DNA of 64,000 bases, from contig NW_019775618.1 in assembly GCF_001039355.2 (NCBI RefSeq), positions 183,276 through 247,275 on the forward strand, read 5' to 3'. Below, piece by piece: positions 24,539 through 36,967 of this stretch. Position 1 is the stretch's first letter. Every line of letters begins with the position of its first letter. Both the position numbers and the translations under genes were made by a program. This DNA comes from Lingula anatina (Eukaryota; Brachiopoda; Lingulata; Lingulida; Lingulidae). Under the pieces are notes generated by a model. It was not told where the DNA came from. It ran no database searches and saw only the letters and a program-made list of their open reading frames with translations.

Positions 24539-27006
24539 CAGTAGAAAACTGGTGGGGTTTCTTCAAATGAGAATGCATTCAGAGCATTTCGCCTAAGCAG
24601 GAGATTTTTAAAAACACATGGACTTTGGCAATGCATGTTGCATTCCAAACGATGTGTCGTAGACATGCTCTTGGGTTAAGCACAGAGATGTATATATTTA
24701 CTGTACAAATGGACCAGGAGATTGCTTATCCTGTGACAGGCTTATAGAATAAGTTATTTTGTAGGAAGACGGTCTTCCATTGAGAAGCTTACATTGCACG
24801 CAATTTGGGGAAATCACACTCCCACGGTCATGAAATCTTATTACGCCATGATATATCGTTAGGTTTCTATTTTTCTGTGCGTATTTGTAAAAAATACGTG
24901 CCAGATATTCGAATATTTTCAAAAAATGAGTATTAATAATCAAATAATAAATTATTTCTGCTAAGTTTTTATCATAAAAAAGTTTGCCCTTGGCTCCGGT
25001 GCAAAGTGCCAAATGGCAGGTAATAACCTTTAAACATGATATTCATTACACTTAAGTTGGCTATTTAATTGTTTGATAGAAGGGAATGAAAGTGAAACCA
25101 CTCTTGTGTTGTACGTTTCAAGGGTGGAATAAGCGCAAGTATGATTACTCAGCGTAAAGTGCGCGGCGTGGCTGTGTTGGGAACAGTGAATCATCCACCA
25201 CAGCGCAATGTCGTTCACTTGGCACTTTTGCTCTTCTTTGTCTGCGAGAAGAAAGGCCCAGCAGTTCCCGTGAGACGAGGGCGGAGGTGTAACCGCATTG
25301 CTTTAAATATTTGATAAGCAAGGCTAATTGGCAAAGTGGACCTGGGCGAGCACACCGGATATACAAGCTAGGACCCACGAATGCTGTTTGATGGGGTTCA
25401 AGATACAAGGGAGCGAAGTAGAAATTGTTGTTGGTCACGAGGGAGAGCAGAAGACCCTGGACCGACGCTGACATAGATAAAAGACGCTCTGGTGCTCACC
25501 TGTGTTCGTAGGGGAATTCAAGTGAATGGGGTTAAGAACTCGCGGTGAATCAGACGTGCAGGTGTGCAGTGATTAAAAGATTAAGAGGCGCGCATCCCTC
25601 TGTCTTGTCAGCCTTCGTTGACTTAAACGCTCGATGTTGTTTTTTTTCACGAATGGCTGGTTAACAGTGTTAATATCACCCATATTCCTCCTCAATGTCG
25701 TTGTATCAGTCATCGTTTAGTTTTATCGCAAACAACCTACCTCGCAGCGTAGGCGTATGAATTTTAACAGTACATTCTGCATAAACACCATAGCTTCAAG
25801 AACAAAGTGCTCCGAATCACTGTCAGTTATTTTTGTTGATGCAAACCAACGCGGTCTTTGCACCTACGCGACAACATTATTCGTGTATTTCGTGTACTGT
25901 TACTTCACCTCAAGTCGACTCCGTTACCGCGGCTACGTGATACCAGCATCGTTATTTTTATAACACACGTTGTCAGAGCTGTGTCTATATATTAAGCCAA
26001 GTCCAAAGCATCATTCTTGACATATCACGGTTTCTCACGGCTGTTTGTTGTTGTGGTTAAGGGACCCATCACGGTGACATTTCTCACTGGGTTCATAGTA
26101 TTTCTCACAGCCTCCCAGTCTCTTCGGGACACCAGCACATGAAATTCTATCACACAATACATGTGCAAGGACAATTTTACTAAAAAAAGGAAAGAAAACA
26201 AAAGAAATAAAGATTTAAAGCTCTTTGCACTACCCCAGGTAATGCATTTTTTTCGTTTCAGTCAATTTCCTCCTTCCACTTATAGCCTCTCCTGTTTTCC
26301 AGGAAACTCGTTGAGAACTACCTGGAAACAGGCCTCCAGGAATTATTGGAATACACTTGACTTCAGAACTGATCAACTGCGGTGCGGACCCCTGATAAGT
26401 GAGGTGAATTGTTCTCATTAACTCTCCGTATTATAGTTCCGTTTTTTTTTCGGTTAAAGGTGAACGTAGAGTATATCTCCATGTATGTTCACTTCTACGT
26501 GTATATGTTTATTTTATCACTAATTCTCATTTATCATTACTATTACTTCTATCTTTTCTATTATTTATTTTGTTTAGTTAGGACCTCCCACTGCACGCAG
26601 TTGCCATAATGTTCTGTGCATTCTGTGACAAAAGACCAAATTAACGAAAATTAATTTAAAAAACGTGTCCCAGGTAACAACATCACGTCCTGCCCTTCCT
26701 TTACATGCACTCTACTACTGCTGATGTTTAATTCATGGAGCTTTTGCTACTTAACTGGATATATTATGACAGTAAATTATGCATGGTGTTAAGTGAACGT
26801 AAACCATCACTATAGGTCAATGTCTTTCTAACGTAATTCTGGGAACTGGGTCTCTGGCGGTCTATCCCTGAGGGTTGATGAGTGCTCGGGAAGCATCATC
26901 ATGAAGTCTAAGGTACACGAGAGGCCTTCCTCGCACTTGTGCCTGCATTGATGTAGGCCTTAATGTAAATAAAGACAATGGGAGCGTTCAGATGAAACCC
27001 TCGTAC

Positions 27007-27469
27007 TAGCTGGATTGATCCAACTCTGCGGGAGATTTACACCCCATTTCCATAGATTTTTAGATCGATCTATCCCTGTGGGGAGTCTCACTAGATTACC
27101 GTCAGCTTGGTCGGCTTAAGCGTCTGTCCTGCCTACTAAAAGCTGTAAGGGGGTAATTAACTATGGTGCCCGCTCGGCTGAGTGCAATTTAGCGTGAACC
27201 CCCAGGGAGTTAGGTCGATCTAAATCTTAATCTTTAGATCGATCTAAATCTCTGGGAAAGCACCCTTACCCTACGTGCAATCACAGCTTAAATGTCTGAC
27301 GACTTAAATGTGTGAAACACCTCCCCGAACTGATAGCAGGGGGTAATTAAGCCGCGAGCAGTTAATTACCCCCTAGCTACTCAAGGTGACGCGTTAGACA
27401 ATTAAGCTGATTACACTGAATTCAATATAGTGAGAATGTTTCTACAAAGTTGGATCAATCCAGCTTGTA
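27007..27469. mobile_element. Foldback element interrupted by a nested MITE
   Basis: The ends carry a perfect 18-bp inverted repeat: AGCTGGATTGATCCAACT near 27008 and its complement near 27450-27467. A complete TAGATCGATCTA-family copy (27039-27269) sits just inside the left end. The remainder has TTAATTACCCCCT-type interior sequence. The layout shows a younger element inserted into an older relative. Confidence 0.65.
27039..27269. mobile_element. Foldback MITE, TAGATCGATCTA family (nested copy)
   Basis: Runs from ACCCCATTTCCATAG with TAGATCGATCTA to TAGATCGATCTAAATCTCTG. Its interior TAAGGGGGTAATTAACTA and CCCAGGGAGTTAGGTCGATC match 61778-62002 almost base for base, and 45218-45445 in inverse orientation. 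It is noncoding and about 230 bp long. Confidence 0.75.
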
Positions 27470-27507
27470 CGATGTTTAAGAATCTATTCCCATAGACACA
27501 CCACCAG

Positions 27508-27726
27508 CCTACGTGGATGGACCCAACTCCGCGGGGTCCCCTGCTAAGTGCAATCAGCTTAATTGAATGAGACACCTCCTCTTGTTTCCACCGTGTTCGT
27601 ATAATCACCGGCTTTTCTGTACTCTACTTAACGCCAGGTAGTCTAAGGAGAAGACGCGTTGATCTGTTAAGCTGATGGGACTTATAGTAAAGAGAATCCC
27701 TGCAGAGTTGGGCGATCAACGTAGGC
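27508..27726. mobile_element. Third foldback element of the 27-kb cluster
   Basis: GCCTACGTGGATGGACCCAA at the left end pairs imperfectly with GAGTTGGGCGATCAACGTAG at the right end. TTAAGCTGAT-type subterminal motifs recall the TAGATCGATCTA family. No ORF. Confidence 0.55.
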
Positions 27727-28487
27727 CGATGTCTCTATAGGAAAGGTCTCTAAATCTGAACGATGTCAATGTGCATTTATTCGGTTTTTAGACACTATTA
27801 TGAATTCGCTCATATATCAGTCCTTTGACTTAATACGACATACATTGTGTTCTGTCATTACGTACGAAGTTCAGTCAGTCGGTTCAGTTCCCTCAGTTCA
27901 GTAACGTTACACTCGATGTTTTGCCTGTGATTAGCATGAGAACCGAGCTAAATCTCAGAGAATATCGGGTTGTAGGAAAGATGTAGAAACAGACCGTGGT
28001 TAACCGTATATCCACAGCAAAAAAAAAAAAAAAAAAAANCCGTGTTCGTATAATCACCGGCTTTTCTGTACTCTACTTAACGCCAGGTAGTCTAAGGAGA
28101 AGACGCGTTGATCTGTTAAGCTGATGGGACTTATAGTAAAGAGAATCCCTGCAGAGTTGGGCGATCAACGTAGGCCGATGTCTCTATAGGAAAGGTCTCT
28201 AAATCTGAACGATGTCAATGTGCATTTATTCGGTTTTTAGACACTATTATGAATTCGCTCATATATCAGTCCTTTGACTTAATACGACATACATTGTGTT
28301 CTGTCATTACGTACGAAGTTCAGTCAGTCGGTTCAGTTCCCTCAGTTCAGTAACGTTACACTCGATGTTTTGCCTGTGATTAGCATGAGAACCGAGCTAA
28401 ATCTCAGAGAATATCGGGTTGTAGGAAAGATGTAGAAACAGACCGTGGTTAACCGTATATCCACAGCAAAAAAAAAAAAAAAAAAAA
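27591..28487 (+). repeat. 448-bp exact duplication around a single n
   Basis: 27591-28038 and 28040-28487 read the same, each ending in a poly-A run, with one n at 28039 between them. Exact identity with an n at the joint suggests an assembly duplication more than biology. Confidence 0.85.
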
Positions 28488-28838
28488 CATCACTATAAGA
28501 CCCTGAGCCGAAATGACTTGGCAAAAAATATGAAATTTGAAACCAGTCCGAAATGTTCAACTCATGTCTCTACCTACTGTAGTTATAAATCAAACCGTTT
28601 GATATTTAATGTGAGAATAGTTTCGGTTATTTATTTATTTTTTTATATATTTAGTTATCATTTTACAAGATCGAAAATTTGTTTTACCCGCTGGAGCCTC
28701 CTGAATCTATTATTAAAACTGTAATTACTACAGCCGTTCGTTTTTGTAGGCTCTCCATCTTCAGTTGACTTTTATAAAGACAGCGTTATATTTTTCAAAA
28801 TGTCAAAACACAAAGAATAAGTATGTCCAATATTTCTC

Positions 28839-28844
28839 TTTATT
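28839..28844 (-). terminator. Candidate poly(A) signal of Gadd45 gene 5
   Basis: TTTATT (AATAAA on the minus strand) about 670 nt beyond the gene 5 stop. Minus-strand ATTTA motifs occur in the intervening 3' flank (for example near 29010 and 29070) and could be AU-rich instability elements. Confidence 0.35.
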
Positions 28845-29515
28845 AAATCTTTTATGCGTACCTGCACAATAATAATATTACTCTTGTAATGGATAGTGAC
28901 GTTATGCGGATGACAAACACACGGAGTTTACAATAAATATATTACAATACTTAAATAGTTCTGTAATGGGCATGATATCTCTTTAAATAAAGTGGCACTG
29001 TGTCAGTGCTCATAAATAAACCGCGGCCTGCCGCGTAGCACGATTGCTGTATTACATACGGCGTTGGAAATAAATATTAACATCACAACGATCTCACTAA
29101 ATCAGCTGTAATACAAATTAATATTTACATAATGTCATATTCTCAGAGGTTGTCTCATTAAGTGGAATTGTTTCAAATGTTTTCCCCAAATGTCAAAGAA
29201 CCACGCTCGGTTGAAGTCTTTGCTAGGGACTTCGTCATCATAAGGCTGTTTATTCAGTTCTTTAATTAGTACCGTTGGGTTGTTAATTGGGCTTGCAACA
29301 TCTGATCATCAGAAGATACTGTCCATTGAGACTGTGGATGGTATTGGGCAGAGGTTTTCTTGTTCGGCACGACGCCATTGATACCTATGGCGCCTCCAGC
29401 GTCAAACTAATGAAATAAGTCCTCCTATAGGCCGAGGGACCAAACGCGCGTGAAAGATATGAAATCTGCACGGCTATGGAGCGCTGTGTTAAGGGTTGAA
29501 GTTTGTGACATTATT

Positions 29516-32357
29516 TCAGTCTGGGAGTGTAATTACAGGCCTTGGCAAGACATCCTCATTGGATTTGTAGAAATCTAAAACTTCTTCATCTGCGACACTG
29601 TTGTCGTCCTTTGGATACTGCAAAAAAGAATAACATCATAAGTATTTTGACTAGACAGTCTTGCATTGCGAATCTCTAAAACCGATTGCCTTTGACATTG
29701 AAGAAGTATTCTTCAATGTCAAATGACATTGGAATCAAAACGGTAAACAAATAAGCTTACGGTAACCGCAATACTGAAGAAGCCATATATATAATAGTAT
29801 ATTTTTAATTTTTGCGTACACGTGTTTAGCGGTTATACGAATCTGCGTCTGGTCTCTTCAAGGCTTCTTAACTTGACATTCAGAGGAAAAGCAATGTCAC
29901 AACATCACGCGAGTTGAAAATACTCAATACACCACACTTAGTCTTCGAACATGTGTACTGCGTGGTACAGTTACAAAACCAAACATAACAACTAGGAACT
30001 TCTTAACTGTTCAAGGTCGGTGACTATTTTGAAAATAAATAGAGTAAACATCTACGTTTTATTTACCTCGATCAGAACACAGCTGAAGTCGCCTTGTCGA
30101 GCACTTCTTCCCGCGGCGACATCATTGTCGTTGACGGGTTCACCATCACCCAGAAGATTGGCTAGTTTTGATGATGCATCCACCTGTAAAAACATCCAAA
30201 AATGTGCACGATGAGTAAATAATGTTCCCAATAACAATTTCTCCTTATAGAGGTCACAAATATATCAATATATTAATACAGTGGTATAGTTACAAACACC
30301 TCGGATTGGCGTATAGGATTAGGGGAGTTTTCATCCGAAGAAAAATACTTTATCCTATAGCAATCTTAATTACAAATTTGTACCGTGATTTTCGTGATAA
30401 ATAATATATCTAGTCATTTTCGCGTGTTCTAAGCGCCCTTGCCACAGAGACAATGACGCGCATGGCCCACACAATGCGTGGGAATCACAAACTCTTCCAA
30501 CAAAACGATAACATGCCTAAACATCCTAAATTATTCATAGCGGAAATTCTATTTACAGACGATGATGATGTGAAAATTATAATATCAAAACAGAGTAAAA
30601 AATAACATCTGGTAAATTTATAGTCATTTTACGGGCCATCCACTGTAAAATTGCTGCGTATCATAATTATTTAATATAATATGCCTTATAACCTTCGCCG
30701 TCTTTATATATAACTTGCTTATTGCATAACGCCATATATAACACCGAGGCGTTGACCATACGTTGACCTTAGCTACCTAGTACCACGCTGAGCTATTGAT
30801 CCAGCCAGACGCAGCCGGTCTGTACCGACAAGACACGGGGTCACGGTATGAGAGATTAAGCGCGAGGCAGTTAACACCTGTCTCAGTGGGAACGTGCTAT
30901 TAAGCTATTCAATTAAGTGAGATGCCATAAACTACGCACATGCAGCTTTGTTTGGGTATTTTCTATTGTTACGATAGGGGTCTCCCAGGTGATCAGAAGT
31001 TTCGAGGCGCGTGCCCCTATTTGTCTTTCGTCTTTGTTTACAGATTTGCATTCAGCTGTCACGCGCACCTCCTTCCTCGTAAATGTCCACTTGATCTATG
31101 ATCGTTTGTTCTTTTGACGGACCACCTCGCCAGCCATGTGGGAGACATTTACGATACAAACAATAGAACCCCTATCAAATTATCTTGCAGTAATTCTACC
31201 AGATGTTACCTTTTATCTCTATAAGCCTATACACCAGAGTTGGCCCCCTGATAAAGCCTTCAGAACTGAGTCTATCTAAGGAACCTCACATCTCCGCTTA
31301 TCTCGTATCTAGCACTATCTCTTATAATGTTATGCAAAGAATGCGTTAAACGACCACGCATCTGCCTAAATCACGAAGAAACAATCGCTAACAAGCGCGT
31401 GTTAAAGCTCACCTTAATCACTCTGATGTCATTCTCCCAACAAAACGCCTCCAACAACGTGAAATGAATACGCAAAGCCACGTCTTGAAAATTGTCGTCT
31501 GCTAGCACGCATAGCATCACTTCATCGGGGTTCCTAAAAAAGAATAAACAACGTTTAATTGACAATATTTACTGCATGTAACAGTACAGGCGGGTGGGTG
31601 GCATCTTGTTTGTTACCAGCTCAATGTCACGACTTACGTGCCTATCAAGGTCAGAGTGCTGCGTTTTAGCTTAAGCGATTAACAAAAAATAAAGTTACTT
31701 CCTTCTCGGTAAACGTGGGCACTTATGCTCTTCACACTTTGCACACATCACGCAGCGGTGAAATGCGGACTCTCTCCCTTTCTTGGAACCAATAAAGTTT
31801 AATTCTTCTCATTTTAATATCCGCTTCTAAACCAACTCATTAAAAACAAACGCACGCTAGAACTGCTAATTGGTGCCCAATACCTTAAACCAAAATAGGG
31901 ATCTACTGAATTTCGATGGATAATCTGTTGATAAAAGGTATTGTCTAATTATATTAAAAAATACTCACTTCTCCAGCATGCTGGCTGCATGGTACACACC
32001 GCACGTGAGGCGGCCCTGCTCCCAGGCCTCCAGTAAACAGGTCTGAAGAGCTGACCTTATGTCCATAGGTGACATTGTTCTTCCACTGCAAAATAAAAAA
32101 AAATCGTTCAAGTTTTGTCGCCAGAGTAAATGTAACACAATGTGAAATTTGCACCTTTACAACAATTTCAAACTGTTCTATAACATAACATCGGCCAGTT
32201 CATAATGTTGAGGGTTGAAACCTACCAAACCTTTAAAACAAAAGCTTTGTCAGTAAATATCCAACATATACCTTTCTTTTGTTCTTTCGTGTTGTGCTGC
32301 ATTATTATTAACAAGTTCTTGTGATGGTCCCCTTCCATATGTGTCCAGATAACCCAT
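29516..32357 (-). CDS. Gadd45-like protein, gene 5 (complete, 5 exons, most divergent)
   Basis: Minus-strand exons are 32357-32272, 32085-31969, 31533-31413, 30183-30067 and 29617-29516; the product is 180 residues. Hallmarks are GRLTCGVYHAASMLE, DEVMLCVLADDNF, IHFTLLEAFCWENDIRVIK, DASSKLANLLGDGEPVNDND, CVLIE and a RPVITLPD end. The N-terminus MGYLDTYGRGPSQELVNNN has lost the serine/tyrosine motif of genes 1-4 but keeps MGY and an Asn run. Exons 2 and 4 are each one codon or more shorter than in the other copies. The CACGTG promoter element is not seen upstream, so its regulation may differ. Its 5' flank coincides with the start of the duplicated block beginning at 32376. Confidence 0.87.
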
Positions 32358-35290
32358 AACAGCAAAATAAAATAGTGTGCACTCCCCCTATGCACTCGTT
32401 CTGTTCTGACTGCTTTGTTGGCCAACGCAGTAGTAAACGAGTTCACCTCTTTGTAAGACACCAAAGTTCACTTCAGAATCAATTCACGAGGTGCACCTAG
32501 TGCGCATGTCCAAACTATCTACCCCGTGACCCCGACATGAACCCGTGATGTTGCTTTGTCTTATATGTAGTACGTATGCCACTGATACATCTAATCCGAG
32601 TTAATGCCTCATTATAAGAAAACTGCATGTATTTTTCAATAATTCCTCTCTGTAGTTACTGATAAAAATATAATGCATTGGAGCATATTTCAAAACCAAG
32701 CATTTCAACTTAAAACACTTTTTTTTGGAATGCCACCGAGTCCGAAGGTATTCCTGCACTATGGACCCTGTGACCAGCAAGTGTTTATGCGTACATTCAT
32801 CTCAGAATGCAAATCAATCTCTCAAAACCTAGTGACACCACGTGAATCATCACCCCAGTTATCAGCCAAATTCCCCCCGATGAATAGAAAACTCCAGCGG
32901 AAATTTGAACAGTGTGTGTCATTCGGTGATACCTCCCCCCAGGTACGAGTTCGCAGCTTAATCCACACAAAGACTTTCAGTGTACCACGTACAGCCGCTA
33001 GCTGCATTGTGTAGTCCACTGTCAGGTACTACGGACATACTACGAATACCTCCCATACCTCCGCTAGAAAACACCCACCACAAACTTATTGATCTTTGCA
33101 ATCTTATATTCAATTATTTGTCGGCGCCTTTGGTTTAGTCATCGTTAAGAAAAGATCAAATATGCAAGCTAACAATTTCTGATGTGGGGGTAAAAAGAAG
33201 AAAGATTCGCTTTCGTTTGAAGGTAACACGCAAGGGGACTTTGACCCCACTTTTTCATAACAGCTAGTTATACCTGCATGAGCCACCTGATATTATCATA
33301 TGACTTGCCTTATCACGCGGTGCAATTCAAAGTAAACTGATAAAATCACCAACAAAATCCTTAAACAACCTCGACAAGTCCTTCAATTCTCTCATTATGC
33401 ACTACTCACACTGTTTTTCCTTTGTAATGTGATATATGGTGGAATTGAAGGAAAAGAAACAATGTTGCAAACCTTGCATCATGCATATACACAATGGAAT
33501 GCAACCACGACAGCAATGGATCTGTTGATAAAAACATCGGGACGTAATATTCGTTACAAAAACTTATGAACATGTTCTTACCTTTTTGAGATTTGTGCAG
33601 CTCCCTTGTTAATATTTCCTCGTGTCATAATTCTTCCTCTTTCTTATGAAAAACTCGTGGATCTTTCACTCGTGTTGTTCTCGTGCAACTTCCAACGTGA
33701 AACTGACGATTTGGAATGCCTGTGCTGACTAAGCATTTACACGGAAGTCAGGAATGTCCCAGATACTGGGGCGTGCGCTAATCCTGCGCTCTGATTGGTC
33801 AGATTCAACAAAATTACATCGTAAGTATGGCGCGAGCTGTGTCCCTAGATACCGTATTTTTCTGTGTTTTCCCCCTTCTTATTTAATGCTTAGAAAGTAA
33901 AATCATTCTTTTGAGATTCAAGCATTGATACATATAATGCTTGCACCTATAAAACCGATCTAACAGTGACACAAACCCGTAATTTTCACGAAATTCAAGT
34001 AGTGGGAATCTCCCACTAGGGTTCAAAGGTCAAATGTCATATGTCCGGTTTAACTGGAAGGAAATCCCCCTTCTGTGAACAAAATAATGCGTAGAAAACT
34101 AGTAAAATCCCCATTTGTCGGGGGGTTTTGGTTATTTGTATGGAAACTTAATATTGTGAAAATGTATTGGGAACTAATTTTGCGTCCCTTACGCAACAAA
34201 AGAAATCGATTACATTTCTGAAGTCATCCTGTTTTTAAGTGCAGGTACTGTATCACCAGTGCATCAATAGTGATACTTACTCATTTATGGAATAATTGCA
34301 TCACAGTCACTTTCCATTGAACTTTGTACATTGACACCGTGCACTCACTTATGACCAATATTGTTCGTTCCTAGTGCTTTGTACCATAAACAGCTTAAGC
34401 AGGGCGTTGACAAACCAAACCCTCACCCCGCCCTTAATTAGGTGCACATCATTGTCAAAAAGAGCAGGGTTGGGATCCTGTGATATTGATATATGATATT
34501 TTCGGCTATTGTGGGGCCTTGGCATTTATATGACAGGAAAAACGAAAGTGCTTACTTCAATCTAGTCATATATGAGGGACAGCAATCTAGGCCTACCAGT
34601 GTAACCAGCCTGGTCGCTGGACAGGACAGGAGACCCCCCACCCCCCCCCCCCCCATAATCAGTACCCTCCGCCAGGGCCATATAGTGATTTTTTTCACTA
34701 GATATTCACAGATATGTCTCTGGCTTCTTAATGACACAATTCTCTACCGTCCAACGAGAAATTTGGTACTGAATTTATGTCATCAAATACATGTAGTTGG
34801 CCTCTAGCATACCGTAAACGATCAGTAAACCTAAAGACCAGTATGATATCTTCTTTCTCATTTTAATACAATAATAAAACGACTTTGTATGCTTCGCATT
34901 ACAATATTTATGACATTCGCCTAGCGACGACAATGCCATAGCATAGGGAGCCCTTCATCGACAGGCATGTTCGCCATGACAACTGGGTAAATGACATCTA
35001 GGTAATGACATTATGAGAGTGACTGGCGTCCCCCCTGCTGGCAACGTGTCAATCAGGGACATCAGATGGATTGATATGTCAGGTGTTAGGTATATCGCGT
35101 CATGACCGCCTGGATGTCCAGGGCTCAGATAAGAACAAGGAAAAATGTCGGTCTTCCTCGCAGATAAATCGCAATGATTGGATAATAAGCTGAAAAAATA
35201 TGAAATAACGTTATTGCCTCTGTCGTCGTGCGTAGGTATGATATTTCAATTGCCATGGACGGCCCTTAATCTTTGAGAGGGATCAATTAG

Positions 35291-35322
<32 letters not shown>

Positions 35323-36967
35323 AGAGATAGAGAGAGAGAGATAGATTATTTTTTACTCGACAGGACGATAACAATAAATGGGTTCTTTTTCTGTTAGGTA
35401 TATGCCGAATATTAAATACCAGTTAATGCCTTAATTGACCGGCTAGTTTCTACTGAGATATACCTTTATTTTTTTTTCTTAATTTGTTGTTCAGCAGACA
35501 TTTCCGGTTGATATTTAATCAAATACTTGGGATTTCAGCTCTCGCGATATTGAGGGGGAATCGCTTCCTTTACAATACGCATTGACTACATGCACGTCAT
35601 GTAGCTATAGAAATCCTCGCTAATCCATGCTAGCTGCATGACTGCACGAACAGTTGGTGTTATAGTTGTTTAAGATAAAACATGTCGACCAAATTACCTT
35701 TTTTACGTCAATGTATGATTTCATTTTTCGGTATTGATATCAATGGAGATATGTGGGCTTTCTGATTTACGTAAATCCACCCTCATCTCCTGCCACTGAC
35801 TTCAGCCGGCAGACGACATTAGCTACAGGTAATTACTTACAGATAACACCTCACTGACTGACTGACTGAACTAATAGACAGAATAGAACGTGTGGCGGCT
35901 ATTACTTTCATGATGATTAAATAAAACAATCTGTCACGAATAATATTTTATATCTTTTTCAAATTAAACCTAACTAGGTGAATATTTCACTATCCGACTT
36001 CTTGACACACCTTAATGAAATGCAAAAACAATCGGCCATATACTTTTTAAAAATAAATTCTCAACGATCATCAACGTTTTTTTAAGTTGGTAGATTGGGC
36101 ATATATGACCTTAAATAAAACCTTAAAGCAATTTCTGGTCGCAGGACGGGGGAGGCGCTGCTGAGGGTCTACAATATAATCAAGTGAGGCCTGAGCCCAC
36201 CTCCTGTTGTACTCCTCTAGTCGCTGACTGAAAGAAAAGTCAATTTTCTGAGGGAATTAGAAATTGAAAAGGGTTAACATTTTATTGAGATCCCAAAGAA
36301 TTGAAGTGACTGGTTAAAATCTCTCTTTCATTCTTTCGATTGCTGTAGAGGAGATTGACAAACTCTAGCGCACAATTTGTGAAATTTAACAATCCATGTA
36401 TCATGTAGGAAACTTTTGATTTTAGATTTGGAACTAAGGTACAAATAAGTTGAGATGACATTGTTCTGCAAAGTTTACTTCCGTATGAGAACATCTAATG
36501 ATCAATGATCTCCTTTAGCGTTGCCCTGGTAGAGGGTATTCTTAGGGTCAGTGCTTAATTTTTTACTTGTTCATAACCAAATTGTCAGCTTTTACGCTAC
36601 TAGATTTGATTAGAAGTGATGTAATTCCGCCTTTTCTTTCTCTCCTTTTATTTCAGTTATTTTATTTCTGTCTTATTTATTTATTCATTAACTTATTTTG
36701 AAATTATTTATTTATTTATTTATAACTTCGTGTAACGATATTTGTTTATATTTTTATGATTATATTATCGTTGTAAAATGTATCATGTCTTATCGTGGGG
36801 AGGGGGGCGAAAGTAAGTTAACTATTTTTTGCATTCAATGTGTAGTTTTTGCACTGGTTGTATACTTGTAATATGTACACTGCAGAAGTAGGCCTATGAC
36901 GGAGCATGGAAGTTTATGGATGAGAAGGCGGCTCATCTTGGGTCAGTAACGCCATCTTTAAACCAAA
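32358..36967. other. Region between Gadd45 gene 5 and SPTLC1 (copy 1)
   Basis: Divergent intergenic space between the minus-strand Gadd45 gene 5 and plus-strand SPTLC1. It has a C-run (about 34635-34655), a TG/AG microsatellite (about 35297-35342) and TTTA-rich DNA (about 36670-36725). No gene is supported. The matching flank of copy 2 is 41515-46274. Confidence 0.5.
35297..35342. repeat. (TG)n(AG)n microsatellite
   Basis: TG repeats followed by AG repeats; the counterpart in copy 2 lies at about 44418-44463. Confidence 0.9.

Larger units (their letters stand above)
21454..29515. other. 8-kb intergenic region between Gadd45 genes 4 and 5
   Basis: No gene that I can support. It contains the gene 4 promoter, a hexamer repeat (22001-22028), a TTTA/poly-T/poly-G tract (22599-22673), C- and A-rich runs (about 23850-23955), a tandem duplication (24363-24538), a cluster of three foldback elements (27007-27726), a 448-bp duplicated block around an n (27591-28487) and the probable 3' UTR of gene 5. 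No Gadd45 exon relic was found by eye. Confidence 0.5.

Noticed and set aside
25145-25474. 109-residue minus-strand open frame between Gadd45 genes 4 and 5
   Set aside because: No domain, homologue or splice context recognised; its length is within chance expectation for less AT-rich DNA. It could be a relic, but I cannot support it.
32673-33014. 113-residue open frame, also present in copy 2 at 41868-42152
   Set aside because: No recognisable domain. Most differences between the two copies change the amino acid (for example F to L, C to R, G to S), which is not how a constrained gene behaves.
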